From NCBI GenBank assembly GCA_963966185.1, contig CAWZYM010000216.1:417501-481500 (forward strand): DNA of 64,000 nucleotides. The letters run 5' to 3'. A model generated the notes under the pieces. The model had not been told where the DNA came from. It worked only from the letters and a program-made list of their open reading frames with translations, and searched no databases. The DNA is from Rhabditoides inermis (taxonomy: Eukaryota > Nematoda > Chromadorea > Rhabditida > Rhabditidae). Both the position numbers and the translations under genes were made by a program. Below, piece by piece: positions 11,562-22,755 of the stretch. The number at the start of each line of letters is the position of its first letter. Position 1 is the first letter of the stretch.

Positions 11562-12335
11562 TCCCCCTTTCATACTAATATTTACTATGGCGTCTGTCTG
11601 TCTGTCTTTCCGGATCGATATCTCTCTTCAAAACCAATCCTACTTGTTGAATTTTTCAAAAAAGTTTTCTCTTATACTAATATCGCAAAATTCCAAATAT
11701 CTCGTCAATAGCGATCTCCTAATCATAGTTATCACCTAATCTCTTAACTATGGAGAAAAATTTCAAAATACTTCAATTAGAACCAAATTTGGAGAGTAGG
11801 TGAATCGACCTAGAAAAAGTCGATAGCCGCGATACCAGCTGCCTGTGACCTCATCTTCATGCCCAAATAGGCGAATGTACCCAAAATGCACCCAAAATTC
11901 ATGATCTTCGATTTCTATAAAAATTGAATAGAAGAAAGATTACGTATAATAGATTATAGAAACTGGTTTCCATTTTTGAAAAGTCACCAAACATGGCGAA
12001 TATGATCGACTTTTCGTACAGACGAGATAGAGGGTCCAATTTGTAAACTTAAGCTTTTATGGGCAAAAAAGCCCTTCTGTCAAAGTTTCAGATCGATCGG
12101 ACTTTGTCTTCATACAGTATTAGACATTTTCTGAGCGCGCGTTACTTGCTGGGGTCGCGCCCACCGGATTGCTCGCTGCCAGCCGCCAGGTCAAATGATC
12201 GATATCGAATAGTTGGCATTCGCAATCACTGACCCATATCCATTCAGTTGTGTCTTTTTTGATAGGATTATGTCTATATATAACAATAATGGATTGAGTC
12301 AGTTGAAAGAAAGACAAAATTTCTATCTTCAACGA

Positions 12336-12816
12336 CTAGCGCTCCGGCGCGCTGTCGCGCGCCTACGCACTAGGTATACGAAAAAGAAAATAGAAGAATA
12401 GTTCGTCTTGCATGTTTGATAGTTGATTGTTCTCCAATGACTCTTGCGAAGTAACATATACTCTGCGCCAGAGCGATAGTTTTCGATCTACCTCGCTTGC
12501 AGTTCGAAATACGGTGCCATAACCGTCTGTCTCTCTTGTTTTGCGCGCTATTGCCTAGAGCTGACTCTTCGTCTTCCTCTGATCTACCCCACCGCGCGCA
12601 ACTTATTGCGAGCATGGAACTATACACGCAAGGGTTGTAGTTGAAGTGTTCAAGTTCTTTGTATTTTGTATATGTAGCTTAATTTTTTGTCTTTTCTAAC
12701 TATCTCTCCTACTTCTTTTTCACCTATTTTATGTTTCACAGATGTACACCGCCCCATCTCTTTCTCCTCTACACTGTTCTGTCTACTTTCCATCTCATCT
12801 CCCTCCTCTTCCCCCC

Positions 12817-12869
<53 letters not shown>

Positions 12870-12876
12870 TTCTCTC

Positions 12877-12908
<32 letters not shown>

Positions 12909-13476
12909 CTCGAGACAGTTCTACTTTCCCCTATCTCTCCTCTCTCTCTTCTCCCTCTACCACTGTCTCCCTATCTCTTTCTCTCTTTCTCTTTCTCTCT
13001 CAGTATTATGTTCTCTAGAAACAGTATTATATTCTCTATTGTCTACTCTACTGTCAACTTTCTAGAGACAATACTAATACTACATATGCTCTTGTTTGTC
13101 TACTGCATCTTTTTCTTTCAATGTGACAAAAACTTTCTAGAGACATTACTATGTTTTCTTCTGTCTACTTCCACCTTTCGTCACCTCTTCCACTCTTACT
13201 TTCACATCTGCAGTAATCACTATCACTGCGACTTTCGAAAGACAGTTATGTCTACTCTCCCTTCTCTCTCCTCTTTTCTCTCTCCTACCTTCTCTCTCTC
13301 CTCATCTTTCTCTCTCTTGTCTATTCTCACGTCTCCGCATCGGTGACAACAATTTTCTAGAGACAGTACTATGGCACCTTCTGTCTACTCTTCTACTCTC
13401 ACGTCTGCAGCAGTCACTGCGACTATGAAGAGACAGTTATGCCTAATCTCCCTCCTTTCTCCTCCTCCTCCTCCTC

Positions 13477-13532
<56 letters not shown>

Positions 13533-15109
13533 TCTCTCTTGTCCAATCTCACGTCTTCGCAGCGGTGACAACAACATTCTAGAAAAAGTACTATGTTACC
13601 TTCTGTCTACTCTTCTACTCTCACGTCTGCAGCAGTCACTGCGACTTTCGAGAGACAGTTATGCCTACTCTCTCTCTTCCCTCCTTCTCCTCCCTCCTCT
13701 CTCTCTCTTTCTCTCTTTCTCTCTCTCTCTCTCTTTCTCTGTCTGTCTTTCTCTTGTCTATTCTCACGTCTCTGCATCGGTGACAACAACTTTCTCTAGA
13801 CAGTACTATGGCACCTTCTGTCTACTCTTCTATTCTCACATCTGCAGTAGTCACTGCGACTTTCGAGAGACAGTTATGTAAAAACTTTTTTTAACAGAAA
13901 GTACTAATCTCTTATCTACTGTCTTCTTTCCCTACTGTCTACTCTCTCACGTTCTGAAAATATAATTTGACAGCCTGTGATTGCCAAATGACATGTAAGG
14001 TGAACTCGATTCTCACCTCACCTCACTTCCACTCGACACTGTACTGCATCGAAAAGCGGAATTTCAGGCTGAATATGTACAAGAGTACAAGTAATAAACT
14101 CAAAACTAAGTTTCAACTAAAAAAAAGAAGCAGTACATAGTTCTATATTACGTCTACAATGACTTCGAGAAAAAAACCCGGCTGGCGCGCCCTAACACGT
14201 TGTGCGCACGTGTGAAGGAGCTTGAAACAGTTTGAGGTTGATTTGATCGTTAGAAAGCACTATCTATTGACGTCTCGAAACATTTTACTTAACTTTCAAC
14301 CTTCAACTTTTCGTTTTGTCAAAGTTATTCGTTGAAGATAGAAATTTTGTCTTTTTTCCACTGACTCAATCCATTATTGTTATATTTAGACATATTCCTA
14401 TCAAAAAAGACACAACTGAGTGGATAAGGGTCAGTGATTGCAAATGCCAACTATTCGATATCGATCGGTTGACCTGGCAGCTGGTAGCGAGCAATCCGGT
14501 GGGCGCGACCCCAGCAAGTAACGCGCGCTCAGAAAATGTCTAATACTGTATGAAGACAAAGTCCGATCGATCTGAAACTTTGACAGAAGGGCTTTTTTGC
14601 CCATAAAAGCTTAAGTTTACAAATTGGACCCTCTATCTCGTCTGTACGAAAAGTCGATCATATTCGCCATATTTGGTGACTTTTCAAAAAAGGAAACAAG
14701 TTTCTATAATCTATTATACGTAATCTTTCTTCTTTTCAATTTTTATAGAAATCGAAGATCATGAATTTTGGGTGCATTTTGGGTACATTCGCCTATTTGG
14801 GCATGAAGATGAGGTCACAGTCGGCTGGTATCGCGGCTATCGACTTTTTCTAGGTCGATTTACCTACTCTCCAAGTTTGGTTCTCATTGAAGTATTTTGA
14901 AATTTTTCTCCATAGTTAAGAGATTAGGTGATAACTATGATTAGGAGATCGCTATTGACGAGATATTTGGAATTTTGCGTTCTCAGGTATTGAAGAAACT
15001 TTCTAGAAAAAATGAGTAGTTAGAGTAGACTTTGAAAAGAGATATCTCTCCGGAAGGACAGACAGACAGACAGACAGACACCATAGTAAATATTAGTATG
15101 AAAGGGGGA
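12336..15109 (-). mobile_element. Helitron-like element 3, inserted inverted into element 2
   Basis: Read on the minus strand it starts TCCCCCTTTCATACTAATA at 15109 and ends in the hairpin plus GGAGCGCTAG at 12336. It inserted between two T residues of element 2 (AAAGTTAT|TCGTTG on the minus strand). Together with elements 1 and 2 it forms a large inverted repeat, 9481-11561 against 12336-15109. Its length is 2.77 kb and no gene is present. Confidence 0.72.
13340..13880. repeat. Internal tandem repeat of about 220 bp in element 3
   Basis: Three units begin GGTGACAACAA at 13342, 13565 and 13779 and share TCTGTCTACTCTTCTA, TCTGCAG.AGTCACTGCGACT and AGACAGTTATG. A TC tract separates them. Shorter forms of the same unit occur in elements 1 and 2, which explains the length differences among copies. 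Confidence 0.8.
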
Positions 15110-16047
15110 ATAACTTTGACAAAACGAAAAGTTGAAGGTTAAAAATGAAGTAAAATGTTTCGAGACTTGAATAGATAGTGCTTTCTAACGATCAAATCAA
15201 CCTCAAACTGTTTTGAACTCTTTCACACGTGCGCACAACGTGTTAGGGCGCGCCAGCCGGCTTCTTTTCTCGAAGTCATTGTAGACGTATAATATAGAAC
15301 TATGTTACTATGTACTGCTTCTTTTTTCAGTTGAAACTAAGTTTTAAGTTTATTACTTGTACTCTCGTACATATTCAGCCTGAAATTCCGCTTTTCGATG
15401 CACTACAGTGCCGAGTGGAAGTGAGGTGAGGTGAGGTGAGAATCGAGTTCACCTTACATGTCATTTGGCAAGCACAGGCGGTCAAATTATACTCTTAGAA
15501 CGTGAGAGAGTAGACAGTAGGAAAAGAAGACAGTAGAGAAAAGAGTAGTACTTTCTGTTTAAAAAAGTTTTTACATAACTTCTCTCAAAAGTCGCAGTGA
15601 CCACTGCAAATGTGAGAATAGAAGAGTAGACAGAAGGTACCATAGTACTGTCTCTAGAAAGTTGTTGTCACCGCAGCGGGGACGTGAAAGTATACAAGAG
15701 AGAGAATAGGAGAGAGAGAGAGAGAGAGAATAGGAGAGAGAAAAGAGGAGATAGAAGGGAGAGTAGACATAACTGTCTCTAGAAAGTCGCAGTGATAGTG
15801 ATTACTGCAGATGTGAGAGTGAGAGTGGAAGAGGTGACGAGAGGTGAAAGTAGACAGAAAAGAACATAGTAGTGTCTCTAGAAAAATGTTGTCACGGTAG
15901 AAGAAAAAGATGCAGTAGACAAACAAGAGCATAGTATTATTATTGTCTCTAGAAAGTTGACAGTAGACAATAAAGAATATAATACTGTTTCTAGAGAGTA
16001 TAATACTGAGAGAGAAAGAGAAAGAGATAGCGAGACAGTGGGAGAGG

Positions 16048-16091
<44 letters not shown>

Positions 16092-17678
16092 GGAGAGAGA
16101 AAAGAGGAGAGAGAAGGGAGAGTAGACATAACTGTCTCTCGAAAGTCGCAGTGATAGTGATTACTGCAGATGTGAGAGTGAGAGTGGAAGAGGTGACGAG
16201 AGGTGAGAGTAGACAGAAGAAAACATTGTAATGTCTCTAGAAAGTTGTTGTCACAGTAGAAGAAAAAGATGCAGTAGACAAACAAGAGCATAATATTAGT
16301 ATTGTAGAGAGAGAGGAGAGATAGGGGAGAGTAGACAGAACAGTGTAGAGGAGAAAGAGATGTGGCGGTATACATTTGTGAAGTTGAAGGTTGAAAGTTA
16401 AGTTATTTAAGTAAATTGTTTCGAGACGTCAATAGATAGTGCTTTCTAACGATCAAATCAACCTCAAACTGTTTCAAACTCCTTCACACGTGCGCACAAC
16501 GTGTTAGGGCGCGCCAGCCGGCTTCTTTTCTCGAAGTCATTGTAGACGTAACACGTAATATAGAACTATTTACTGTTTCTTTTTTTCAGTTGAAACTAAG
16601 TTTTGAGTTTATTACTTGTATCATTGTACATATTCAGCCTGAAATTCCGCTTTTCGATGCAGTACAGTGTCGAGTGGAAGTGAGGTGAGGTGAGAATCGA
16701 GTTCACCTTACATGTCATTTGGCAAGCACAGGCGGTCAAATTATATTTTTAGAACGTGAGAGAGTAGACAGTAGGGAAAAAAGACAGTAAAGAAGAGTAC
16801 TTTCTGTTTAAAAAAGTTTTTACAAAACTGTCTCTCGAAAGTCAGTGAATAGAAGTAGAAGAGTAGACAGAAGGTACCATAGTACTGTCTCTAGAAAGTT
16901 GTTGTCACCGCAGTGGGGACGTGAAAGTATACAAGAGAGAGAGAGAGAGAGAGAGAGAGAACAGGAGAGAGAGAGAGAATAGGAGAGAGAAAAGAGGAGA
17001 GAGAGGGAGAGTAGACATAACTGTCTCTCGAAAGTCGCAGTGATAGTGGTTACTGCAGATGTGAGAGTGAGAGTGGAAAAGGTGACGAGAAGTAGACAAA
17101 AGAAAACATAGTAATGTCTCTAGAAAGTTGTTGTCACAGTAGAAGAAAAAGATGCAGTATACAAACAAGAACATAGTATTAGTATGAGAACATAGTATTA
17201 GTGTCTCTAGAAAGTTGACAGTAGACAATAGAGATATAGAGAACATGATACTGTTTCTATAGAATAAAATACTGAGAGAAAAAAGAAAGAGAGAAAGATA
17301 TAGCGAGAAAGAGATAACGAGCCAGTGAGAGAGGGAGAAGAGAGAGAGAGAGAGAGGGGAGAGATAGAAGAGAGAATAAGTGAAAAAGAAGTAGGAGAGA
17401 CAGTTAGAAAAGACAAAAATTAAGCTACATATACAAAATACATAGAACTTGAACACTTCAACTACAACCCTTGCGTGTATGTATCTTCGCAAGAGTCATT
17501 AGAGATCAATCAACTATCAAACATGCATGACGAACTATTCTTCTATTTTTCTATTTTTGTATACCTAGTGCGGAGGCGCGCGACAGCGCGCCGGAGCGCT
17601 AGTCTCACGTTGTATCCGTAAATAAAAATGGCTCTCAACGATAGAGGTAAAGTTTATAACCAACAAAAACAGTTATCA

Positions 17679-17979
17679 TCATATTTGTGATAATCGCAGA
17701 GGAGATTGCTGGAGTTGTTCGCTTTCCTTCTTCTCCTTCTCCTCCTTTACCTCCTTCTTCTCCTTCTCCTTCTCCATTTCCTCCTTCTCCTCATCCTTTT
17801 CCCTCTCCTTCTCCTCCTTCTCTTCCTTCTCCTTTTTCTCTTCCTCCTCCTTCTCCTCCTTCTCCACCACCCGACTGCTATGCCCCATCGACACATCCCT
17901 CATGGCCGATGGATTAGAGGACACGCCTGACTTGTCCCAGTGTGACGTCACCATTTTGTGGACCTGAAGAAGCAACTCA

Positions 17980-18028
<49 letters not shown>

Positions 18029-20732
18029 ACTCTCTCTTTCTTCCTACCTTTCTCCTCAGGTCTATATTGCTGATCAGGTATATGAGCGAGTTGGACCCGG
18101 CGCGAAGAATCAGAATGAAGATAGTCACCATTCCTGAAAGTACAGTTGAATTTATCGAAAATGCGCTTTCTATGCTCCTTTTCTAGGCGAAACAAAATTT
18201 CTGCACAATTTGTGCGTGGTGCAATATAAACTATGATACTGTGATGTTGATATCATTCAATATCCACTTATCAATTTATCAACATCAACCCACCGTACTC
18301 CCTTTCCTCGGTGACCACTGGGAGGAGACGGAAGCTGAGCCAGGCGATCGAGTAGCACGCGGACAGCCAGCAGAACTGGAGGGCGATACTGCAAGGAAGA
18401 GACTCTCTCTCTCTCTCTCTCTCTCTCCCTCTCTCTCTCTCCCTCTCTCTCTCTCCCCTCTCTCCCCTCTCTCTCTCTTCCCTCTCTCTCTCTCTCCCCT
18501 CTCTCTCTCTCTCCCCTCTCTCTCTCTCTCCCCTCTCTCTCCACTCTCTCTCTCTCTTCCTCTTTGTAAAACTAGCTTACTTGCTCAACAAGTGGAACGG
18601 ATCAGCTCACCGGTACTCCCTGTACAGATTGCTGTTGCTGTCGTCCGCCGGCGTTGCTGACTCCGCCCCCTCCCCTCCACCACTTGTGTCCCGCACCTTC
18701 TTGGCCCGTAGAGAGCGCGAGATGTGCGACATTTTCATGATGATCTGCAATTGTTCGTACCGTTCGTACCGCACGTACCGATATGTATGATAGATGAACA
18801 GTATTTGTGACTTTTTTGATCTGTTTGCATGACAAGTTCTTTTCGGTTTGTGTCATGATGACTGTTGCTGTACCAAATTGGGCATGGACCTCGTCGAAAT
18901 AGGAGTCGTCGAAATCTCAAGAGTTCCACTAATTTGCATTCTGATTAGCAAGTCGAACTAGTTCTGATTTGCGTATTCATTAGCTTCGTGGAAATCAGTG
19001 ATTTCTCGCGCACTCGCCGATTTGCATGTCTGGAGGGGCGAATAAAAGGCGGGCGCGGCGGGCTGCCGGCATCCATTCGCCATGGCTCAGTCCGTCGCTC
19101 CCGGAGATATCAACACCCAGCCGGGTACCAAGATCGTCTTCAACGCCCCCTACGATGACAAGCACACCTACCACATCAAGGTGCGTGGATATCGATCGGA
19201 TATCGATCGATCATTAAACGATTGGTCGTTTTCAGATCACCAACACTGGAGGTCGCCGCATCGGATGGGCCATCAAGACCACCAACATGAAGCGCCTCGG
19301 CGTCGACCCGCCGTGCGGAGTGCTCGACCCCAAGGAGGCCGTGCTGATGGCCGTCTCTTGCGACGCGTTCAAGTTCGGAGAGGAGGACACCAACAACGAC
19401 CGCATCACCATCGAGTGGACCAACACCCCCGACGGCGCCGCCAAGACCTTCCGCCGCGAGTGGTTCCAGGGCGACGGAATGGTCCGCCGCAAGAACCTCC
19501 CCATCGAGTACAACCCTTGAAGCACTGTTCGATAAAGCGCATAATGCTAATATTGGTTTTCTAATGTATTAGAACTTGGAACTGGATTCACTGGATTGGA
19601 AGTCTTCAAGACACGGACAGTCACTTCCTAGGTTCAGAAACAACCTAAAAACACACCATAAGTAAGCCTGACCGCCTAATAAGCCAAAATGCTTGTGAAC
19701 AACACTACATATAGACGTTCGCAGACTCATACTTACTTCTAAAACACTATTGGAGTACTATTTGAGTACAGAGAACTATGTATGTCACACACAGCTGTAG
19801 AACACGAGACTGGTCATGTAGCACTAATTTTACAGTCTACTTATTAAAGTCAGAATGTCTCGAAAACAACCCTATTACTTCTGTAATATTGAAGTATTGA
19901 AAGTTCTCACCAGACTATAGAACACGAGGGACGAGGCTAGTAAGATTAGTGATGGAGTTCACTAAGCTTACACTAGTCTACTTAAAGCCAGAAAGGCTTG
20001 TAAACAACCCTATTACTTCTGTAATATTGAAGTATTGAAAGTTCTCACCAGACTATAGAACACGAGACTAGTCATACTGGTGATGGAGTTCAATGGCAGA
20101 TCGATGTAGTAGTTGGAGTAGTTGAACGCTCCCATAGGCTGCAGATACGAGAACGAGTAGACACGGTAGTCGATCGTCAGCCTAGAATACAGTAATCCTA
20201 CGTACCGTAATTCACAGTACAGTATGTGATTATCGTAACCCTACTCACGCGACTACCGTAGTCCTACAGTACTCATGCAAATGCCGTAATCCTACAGTAC
20301 TTACTCACTCGACTACCGTAACCCTAGAGTATTCACGCGAATACCGTAACCCTACAGTACTCACTCGACTACCGTAACCTTACAGTACTCACTCGACTAC
20401 CGTAATCCTACAGTACTCGCACAAGTACCGTAATCCTACAGTTTTCATTCGACTACCGTACCCCCATACAGTACTCACGCGCAGCAGGGAAAGCCGAACT
20501 GAGCGAGGGCGGCTAGTGAGGCGGATGAGACGACGACGAATAGGGAAAGAAGGGAGAGACGAGGGCTGCGAGAGTGCGACGGCCGGCACACCACGAAGAA
20601 CCTGTGAGGGTGTTCCTCTCTCTCTATCTCCTTCTCTCTATCTCTCTCTAACTCTCTTCATCTCTCTCTAACTTTGTTGACGGTCCGCCGTATAACTATA
20701 CATACTCAGAACTAGACAGGTAAGGAAAGAGT

Positions 20733-20772
<40 letters not shown>

Positions 20773-20941
20773 GGAGACAGAGAGATAGAGAGAGAGAGAG
20801 AGAAACAGAGACATAGAGAGAGAGGGTCTGCCCCACCTGTTGATGGCTATGGCGATCTCGTTGATGGAGCATGCGTATCACAGCACAAGAAAGAGAGAGA
20901 GAGAGATGGAGAGAGAGGGGGGGGGAGAGAGCGATAGAGAC

Positions 20942-20974
<33 letters not shown>

Positions 20975-21050
20975 ATCTGCCCTCACCTGTTGATGACTAT
21001 GGCTATCTCGTTGATGGAGCATGCGTACCACAGCACAAGAAAGAGAGAGG

Positions 21051-21118
<68 letters not shown>

Positions 21119-22106
21119 GTCTGCCCCCACCTATTGATGGCTATGGCGATCTCGTTGATGGAGCATGCGTACCACAGCACCATGAACAGGTAGGAGTAGA
21201 GGCGGGGGAAGAGGCCGGCGACTCCAGCATCGTCCAGCCATGACTGAGAAGGGATCTCTCTCTCTCTCCCTCTATCTCTATCTCTCTCCCTCCCTCTCTC
21301 TCTCTCTATCTCTCTCTCCTTCCTTGTCTCTTCTGTATACATTCAAAAATAATAAAAACATCATTGTAAACTAAACGACTGTTCTATAGCTGTTTATTGA
21401 TTTTCACAATTCTTTCATAAAAAATAAGAAAGTATGTATATTATATTATATAGCCCCTATTAATAAGTTATCGATAAAGTATACGTTTCTACATATCGTT
21501 TGAGAGAGCAGGTTTGTGTTTATAGTTGTGTAGAAATAATAGTTTTATGCATGTGCTTTTGTTGAATTGAGATGAACCCAAACAGAGCTACTTTACTTTA
21601 CACTTGTACCTTTTAAAAGAGAATATTCTGAATAGCCCTTTCATTGTATCAGATGGGAACAAAACTTGTTCGCTTCAATTATTTTGATAGTAAATCAAAA
21701 GATTAAAACTGTTGATGTAACACACATCACAAATATCAATGCTATAAATTTGCTTAATTTTTAACTCCTCTGGCAATGGCAGTTTCCACATTTCTCTCTC
21801 TCTCTCTCCCTGTTCCCTCTTGATCCCTATCTCCTAACCCAACCTGATGGTATATACTCGGCACTGCATAGAAGAGAAACACAGCAAGAAACGACGAGTC
21901 GATAAATATATTCAATAGCGCAAGAATATACACAGTCGACACTGTTTTCCATAGTCTGAAAATGCATTGGAGTGGTTTGAAACACACATATCGTATCCAG
22001 AAAGCACGCTACAAGACTCTATTTTACGGTCAGGGCACTGAGAGAGAGGGCGAGAGAGAGATAGAGAGAGAGAAAGAGGGGGGGGAGAGAGAGAGAGAGA
22101 GAAAGG

Positions 22107-22155
<49 letters not shown>

Positions 22156-22755
22156 CGCTCACCTCAGGAGTACAATTGCCGTGAAGACGACTAGGTTGAC
22201 AAGGAATTCGAGTACGCACAGTGTACCAAAGACCAGCGCGATAGTAGCAGAGTAGGGAGTGCTAAATTATTGATTTTTTTTTAAAATCAATATCTAACTA
22301 TTTTTTTCGAAAAAAAAATCGTAATCAGGAGTCGTGACAGTCTTGACACGTACACAACGAAGTCACTAAGAACTTATGATCATCATTATCATTCACTTTG
22401 TAGGGTATGCTGCAGGAAATTGAAATCAAATTCAAAATGAAATACTTTTTCGGAACTATCATGTAAATATGCACAAACAAAACAAAATCAATAGGAGTCA
22501 GGGAATCATTTTGAATCACTTTTTTTCTGTACTTCATCCCCTAACTATAGAAGGTGCGAGTACGTTGCTACTTGAAACTAGAATAGCAGTAATGAGAAAT
22601 GAAGAGTAAAATAATATTTTTTTTTATATTTTTACATATTTCTTTCTATATTTTTTACATAATGTTTTATAATACATATTTTTTTTTACAAATTATGTGA
22701 AATCTCACCGATGCGACTCGTCCTCAAACCTCGTAACAAACGTGCGATTTTCCAT
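17679..22755 (-). CDS. Nematode chemoreceptor-like GPCR (SRX-like), 10 exons, 408 aa
   Basis: Minus-strand exons 22755-22709, 22261-22163, 21955-21844, 21243-21131, 20601-20479, 20181-20049, 18744-18611, 18388-18294, 18133-18048, 17963-17679; all phases agree. N-terminus [10 protein letters not shown] has an N-glycosylation site. Helix 1 ([18 protein letters not shown]), helix 2 (LALLNIFID), helix 3 ending [18 protein letters not shown] (NRF in the DRY place), helix 4, a Tyr-rich loop 2, a long third cytoplasmic loop rich in Gly/Ser/Asp, helix 6 ([18 protein letters not shown]) and helix 7 ending [10 protein letters not shown]. The last exon adds an unusual tail of about 60 Lys/Glu residues encoded by a (GAGAAG)-like repeat. 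A major sperm protein gene lies in intron 6 on the other strand. SRX membership is by motif and is not certain. Confidence 0.84.
17988..18560. repeat. TC microsatellites in GPCR introns
   Basis: TC tracts lie at 17988-18040 and 18400-18560, in introns 9 and 7 of the GPCR. The polypurine coding repeat of the last exon (17725-17865) is a related but separate, translated tract. Confidence 0.92.
19041..19048 (+). promoter_or_regulatory. TATA-like box of the MSP gene
   Basis: AATAAAAG lies 33-41 bp upstream of the MSP start codon and is the only TATA-like element in the short upstream region. CTGATTAG, a GATA-related match, lies at 18940. Worm MSP promoters are known to be driven by a GATA factor, but that role is not shown here. 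Confidence 0.4.
19082..19520 (+). CDS. msp: Major sperm protein, 127 aa, nested in a GPCR intron
   Basis: Two exons, 19082-19180 and 19236-19520, phase 0, with a 55-bp intron rich in ATCGAT. The protein starts [20 protein letters not shown] and has the full MSP immunoglobulin-like fold sequence: [48 protein letters not shown] and [18 protein letters not shown] at the C-terminus. MSP polymerises to drive amoeboid crawling of nematode sperm and is also secreted as an oocyte maturation signal. Length equals the usual 127 residues. It lies in intron 6 of the chemoreceptor on the opposite strand. Codon use is strongly GC-ending, as for a highly expressed gene. Confidence 0.98.
19795..20070. repeat. 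Tandem copies of a GPCR exon-intron junction
   Basis: Two full copies and part of a third of a roughly 130-bp unit carry TTCTGTAATATTGAAGTATT, GAAAGTTCTCACCAGACTAT and GAACACGAG. The last copy overlaps the true donor of GPCR exon 6 (20049). The others carry a decoy donor at 19917 on the minus strand. Confidence 0.8.
20190..20480. repeat. Minisatellite of about 30 bp carrying donor-like sites
   Basis: About nine units of ACTCGACTACCGTAATCCTAC with AGTACTCAC fill GPCR intron 5. On the minus strand each unit contains GTGAGTACTGTA, identical to the real donor at 20471-20478. The real splice site therefore appears to be the founder of the repeat, or part of it. Confidence 0.8.
20735..21120. repeat. 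GA tracts with two partial copies of GPCR exon 4
   Basis: Copies at 20826-20887 and 20976-21037 repeat the 3' half of exon 4 (true exon 21131-21243) together with its donor. Both break at the same point (..CACAGCACAAGAAAGAGAG) and have no acceptor. GA tracts separate the copies. Confidence 0.85.
21490..21600. repeat. Degenerate arm of the foldback repeat
   Basis: GCAGGTTTGTGTT..TAG followed by TTTTATGCATGTGCTTTTG matches the arms of the inverted repeats at 25399-25720 and 42374-42718. Only one arm is recognisable. Confidence 0.55.
22035..22155. repeat. GA microsatellite next to GPCR exon 2
   Basis: An imperfect GA tract adjoins the donor side of exon 2. It lies wholly in intron 2. Confidence 0.92.

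Larger units (their letters stand above)
11562..17602 (+). mobile_element. Helitron-like element 2, split by element 3
   Basis: It begins at the base after element 1 with the same TCCCCCTTTC start. It runs to 12335 (..CTTCAACGA), resumes at 15110 (ATAACTTTG..) and ends in the same hairpin plus CTAG at 17602, followed by T. In element 1 CTTCAACGA and ATAACTTT are contiguous, so the split is an insertion without target duplication. Net length is about 3.27 kb; the part after 15110 has extra internal repeat units compared with element 1. Confidence 0.72.

Noticed and set aside
12687..13346. A 219-aa open frame in the Helitron-like element
   Set aside because: Translation of TC-rich internal repeats; other copies of the element have it broken and no domain is visible.
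14316..14543. Open frames repeated in each Helitron-like element (near 12120 and 14316) as a transposase relic
   Set aside because: About 70 residues, no Rep or helicase motif; the frames are conserved only because the elements are copies.
17687..17930. Pro/Ser- or Leu-rich frames on the plus strand at 17687-17930
   Set aside because: Antisense to the Lys/Glu-coding last exon of the chemoreceptor, which is in phase with nine upstream exons.
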